NCBI GenBank assembly: GCA_020698575.1
Contig: CM036243.1
Span: 12,577,903-12,641,902 of the forward strand
Direction of reading: 5' to 3'
DNA length: 64,000 bases
Source of the DNA: Bostrychus sinensis
Lineage: Eukaryota; Chordata; Actinopteri; Gobiiformes; Eleotridae
The notes beneath the pieces are model-generated. The model had not been told where the DNA came from. It made no database searches and was given only the letters and a program-made list of their open reading frames with translations. Positions 61,265 through 64,000 of the stretch are shown here, piece after piece. Within the stretch, counting starts at the first letter, position 1. Every line of letters starts with the position of its first letter. A program made the translations under genes and the position numbers.

Positions 61265-61365
61265 CTTGTTGACCAGTTTTACTTTTACTTGAGTAATTTT
61301 ATTTGAAAGTAACAGTACTTTTATTTAAGTTAAGATTTTGAGTACTTTTTCCATCACTCATTTTG
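61265..61365. repeat. ACTTGAGTA-type fish repeat, second fragment
   Basis: TTACTTTTACTTGAGTAATT and AACAGTACTTTTATTTAAG resemble 52770-52860. It ends GAGTACTTTTTCCATCACTC. Together with sequence left of 60386 it may be the older element into which the hAT element at 60387-61170 inserted. Confidence 0.5.
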
Positions 61366-61599
61366 CAAAGGCCAAGGAGAACCACATATGTACTTTGACA
61401 TACTCACACACCTCTTTTGTGCATATATTTACACTGCTGTTCTTAAAAGTCCTTAAAAAACAGTGCGAAACAAAACGCAATCTCACCTGCTTATATTATC
61501 AGCGTTTCAACACATCACTTCAAATGTTGCTGACAAACAGAGGCTTCCACAACTGTTTTATACCTTTACAATCCAGGTAGTGTGGAAAACTGCAACGGA

Positions 61600-61900
61600 T
61601 GTCATCAGCTTTTTTACCCATTTGGTCTTGATTGCATTATCAGAAAGCTGGCATCTGGGCGTGACCTTGTTAACTGCCAGGGTAATCAACTTTAACCAAA
61701 GGGGAGGAGAGGGGATGATAAATTATTAGTGAGGAAGATTTTGTTCATGTTTTATTAAATTGGCCTGTCAAAGGGGGCTGGTCAAATTATCTGGGGCCTC
61801 GTTTATTGGAGGCCGGCCATATTGGCGCATCTGTTACAATTATTTATAATTTCCAGGCAGTCAGGAGAATGGACTGGGTTCTTCAGCATCAAGCAATTTA
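61600..61900. promoter_or_regulatory. Candidate conserved non-coding block
   Basis: Complex, repeat-free sequence with GTCTTGATTGCATTATCAG, GGATGATAAATTATTAGTGAGG, CCTGTCAAAGGG and GTTACAATTATTTATAATTTCC. It has a dense mix of homeodomain-like and Tcf-like words. Regulatory function is a guess from appearance. Confidence 0.4.
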
Positions 61901-63149
61901 GGAATTAAGTGATGTGAGAGTGTCTGTGGCTATCTTCTCACAGTTTCTCAAAGCACTCTGATTTTAATTCTGCAAGAAACGGAAAAATAAATATACAAAC
62001 ATATCAACTGAGATGTGAAATAGAAAAATATATTTTGAGTGCAGTAGGATAGGATTAAGAAGACCAAATGCAGGTGCAAAAAAAAAAAAAAGTGTGAGTA
62101 GAAAAAAAAAGGGAAAAAGACGGTCTTGGTAATTACTGAACACGATTAGGTTCTTGTGGGAACTTGTCTGGCACCGGCGGCCCTCGCTGGTGAGGATGCG
62201 GCAGGCAGGAGCATATGGAGCGAGGCTTGTGATTGTGCTCCCTGAAGCTCGTGACCCGTCTGCTGCCGAGCCCTTGAGCTGAATGTGAAATGAGACTTGC
62301 CAGGCCTAATGTTCTACACATGCACCATTTATGCCACAAAACAAATCTGATCACTGTTAATTATGGAGCAGCTATAATCAGGAGGGGCCCCCGCCACATG
62401 CAGACACACATATGCTTGTTTGAATACACAAATACATACACATACACACACAATCACATCCACACATCTATGAGAGCAAGAGCAACGAGGCTGAATGCTT
62501 AGGCCTTAAAAGGTGCATGCCCACATCCAGGCCAGGTGCACTTTGTATTCACGCTGCTAACTCTATAGAGAATTGGCGTGCATATATGCATGAGTGTGAA
62601 CTGGAAAGAAGAGGGACTTTGTAGAAGGACAGTGCAGTGAGTAGGATGTATGTTTGGTGTGTACATAGCCCCGAGTCCTCCCACACAGTCTCTTTGACCT
62701 GGGTGTATGCGCTGGAACGAGAGGCAGATCTGCTACAGAGTGCCGCTGTGCTTCATTAATGAGGCGAGCTGAGCTACACAGAGGTTCTCATCTAATGAGA
62801 GCAGTTGAGCTGGTAAAACACACCACTGGAGTCTATGTCATTAGTATGTCTTTGGCCCTGGACATGGCCCGGCTCCAAACACAAGCCTCTACATAAACTC
62901 ACTTTGACAAAACTATTTTTAAACAAAACACCAAATTAATTTTAAATATCTTGCAATATTATTGAAAGTCACAAGGCTCTGCAAAATATGTTGTTACAAG
63001 ACAGTCTAACTGTGTGATAACTGTGGTAACCATGAGCATTTTTCTCAATGTGATGTGATCATAGGTAATCCAAATCAAAGCCTCATTTATTTACATTTCA
63101 ATTCTGTGCAGCAGTATGACAAACACAACCATGGAAAAAGTTTCTTTCA

Positions 63150-63440
63150 ATGTGACCCAGGATAGGCTCCTGCTTCTCACCATAGAGATGGTAAGTTCAA
63201 TCCCAGGGCCAGACATCAACATTATCTGAGTGGAGTCTGCTTGTCATTCTTGTGCTACTGTGGCTTTCTCCCACCATCCAAAGACATGGAAGTATAGGTA
63301 AAATAGTGACTCAAAATTGCCCCCTAATCAATGAATAAATGAAAGAGAGTGTGAATGGTCAGTCATGCATACCCACCTTAGGCCCACAGTTGCTAGGAAA
63401 GCCTCCAGCCACCCACAACCTCTAATGGTAATAAACCAAT
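63150..63440 (+). repeat. Dispersed fish repeat, copy F
   Basis: Plus-strand copy with GTGGAGTCTGCTTGTC, CCACCATCCAAAGACATGG, AGTGACTCAAAATTGCCCCC and GAGTGTGAATGGTCAGTC. Diverged, with a modified tail. Confidence 0.65.
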
Positions 63441-64000
63441 CAGAATGAATTATATTCTAATAAATGTCTCAGAAATACAGTAAGATATTAGTCACTTTGT
63501 AACATGACTTTATGACATATCAGGATACCTTCTAACCTTCCAGCACTTTGCAATTATAGAATTGAATAAACACATTTTTCAATCAATAATGAAGAGAGTC
63601 AGGCACTAAAAGTAAAGTAGTAATATTTATGCATAAAAGTAAACAGTATTTTGAACACTATGGGCATTTGCTGATAACAACTCAACTCTTTATGAGGGTT
63701 GGGTGATTATTCTAGTGAAAACAAGGCCACACTTGCATTCAATGACTTAAGCATCAGATTCTAACAACCACTAAATGGGCTTAACACTATAGAAGCTTGC
63801 ATTGAAAACTGCACACAAGTTCAGAAAAAAGCCCTGTAGCTGCTGATACTGTTGTAGCTTGTTGTTCAAAGACAACTTCTCTCATTCCTTTGTACTATTA
63901 TAGCTTCGTGGCTTTCTCTCAACGGTTGCTATTAATGATGATACTGATCAAAGAAGAGCCTCACCTACGCCAAACATGACCCGGCAAAATGGTGGGTGTA

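Larger units (their letters stand above)
59460..64000 (-). other. cntln intron running off the right edge
   Basis: It ends with the acceptor TCCACAG at 59460. It holds the dispersed repeat 59917-60225, a hAT element with a BED-finger start (60387-61170) inserted into surrounding repeat-like sequence, a candidate regulatory block 61600-61900, further balanced-composition stretches 62130-62400 and 62680-62900, and the dispersed repeat 63150-63440. The preceding cntln exon is expected beyond 64000; a donor-like GTAG|GTGAGG near 63970 gives a stop in the required frame. Confidence 0.65.

Noticed and set aside
63950..63985. Donor-like site GTAG|GTGAGG near the right edge, as the end of the preceding cntln exon
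   Set aside because: In the phase required by the next exon it gives an in-frame TAG, and the short stretch does not resemble centlein.

Overview
The window is vertebrate nuclear DNA, almost certainly from a teleost fish. It has compact GT-AG introns (76 bp to about 9 kb), hAT and Tc1/mariner DNA transposons typical of fish, and a tRNA-derived SINE present in both orientations. There is no sign of bacterial gene organisation.

One host gene fills the window. On the minus strand I can assemble 16 consecutive coding exons between 59459 (5'-most) and 755 (3'-most). They join in phase into one open frame of 2613 nt (871 codons). The product is centlein (cntln), a centrosomal coiled-coil protein. 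The assignment rests on block-by-block resemblance to human centlein as I remember it: an RSRSLSP segment, LRQEDSDAVWNELAY, KVKFK followed by a WED/Ser-Asp acidic segment, KLxxDLAG, MKRxLxEDLK, SLKxRLNVA and AASILN. The first roughly 450-500 residues would lie to the right of 64000 and the last few dozen to the left of position 1, so the gene is truncated at both window edges.

Layout from right to left (gene 5' to 3'): 64000-59460 is an intron with a nested hAT element. 59459-53753 holds two exons flanking an intron with a 1.6-kb hAT element that carries a broken gene fragment. 53752-41160 holds two exons and long introns, including a Tc1 element with a decayed transposase. 41159-32383 is a long intron rich in candidate regulatory blocks. 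32382-25055 holds four exons, including the 530-nt largest one. 25054-16166 holds three exons, a textbook hAT element and a SINE pair. 16165-8796 holds four exons, two of them separated by a 76-bp intron. 8795-953 is a long intron, then the last visible exon at 952-755.

Most of the sequence is intron. Besides transposons and old LINE/SINE tails, several introns carry long, mixed-composition, repeat-free blocks with homeodomain-type and octamer-type motifs. These look like candidate conserved non-coding (enhancer-like) elements, which cannot be confirmed without alignment. I found no second host gene, tRNA or rRNA gene, CRISPR array or bacterial-type feature. The most distinctive items are the enhancer-like blocks, the four hAT insertions (three with clear 8-bp duplications, one weaker), two hAT elements retaining broken coding fragments, and one exon whose acceptor site is decided by reading-phase arithmetic.
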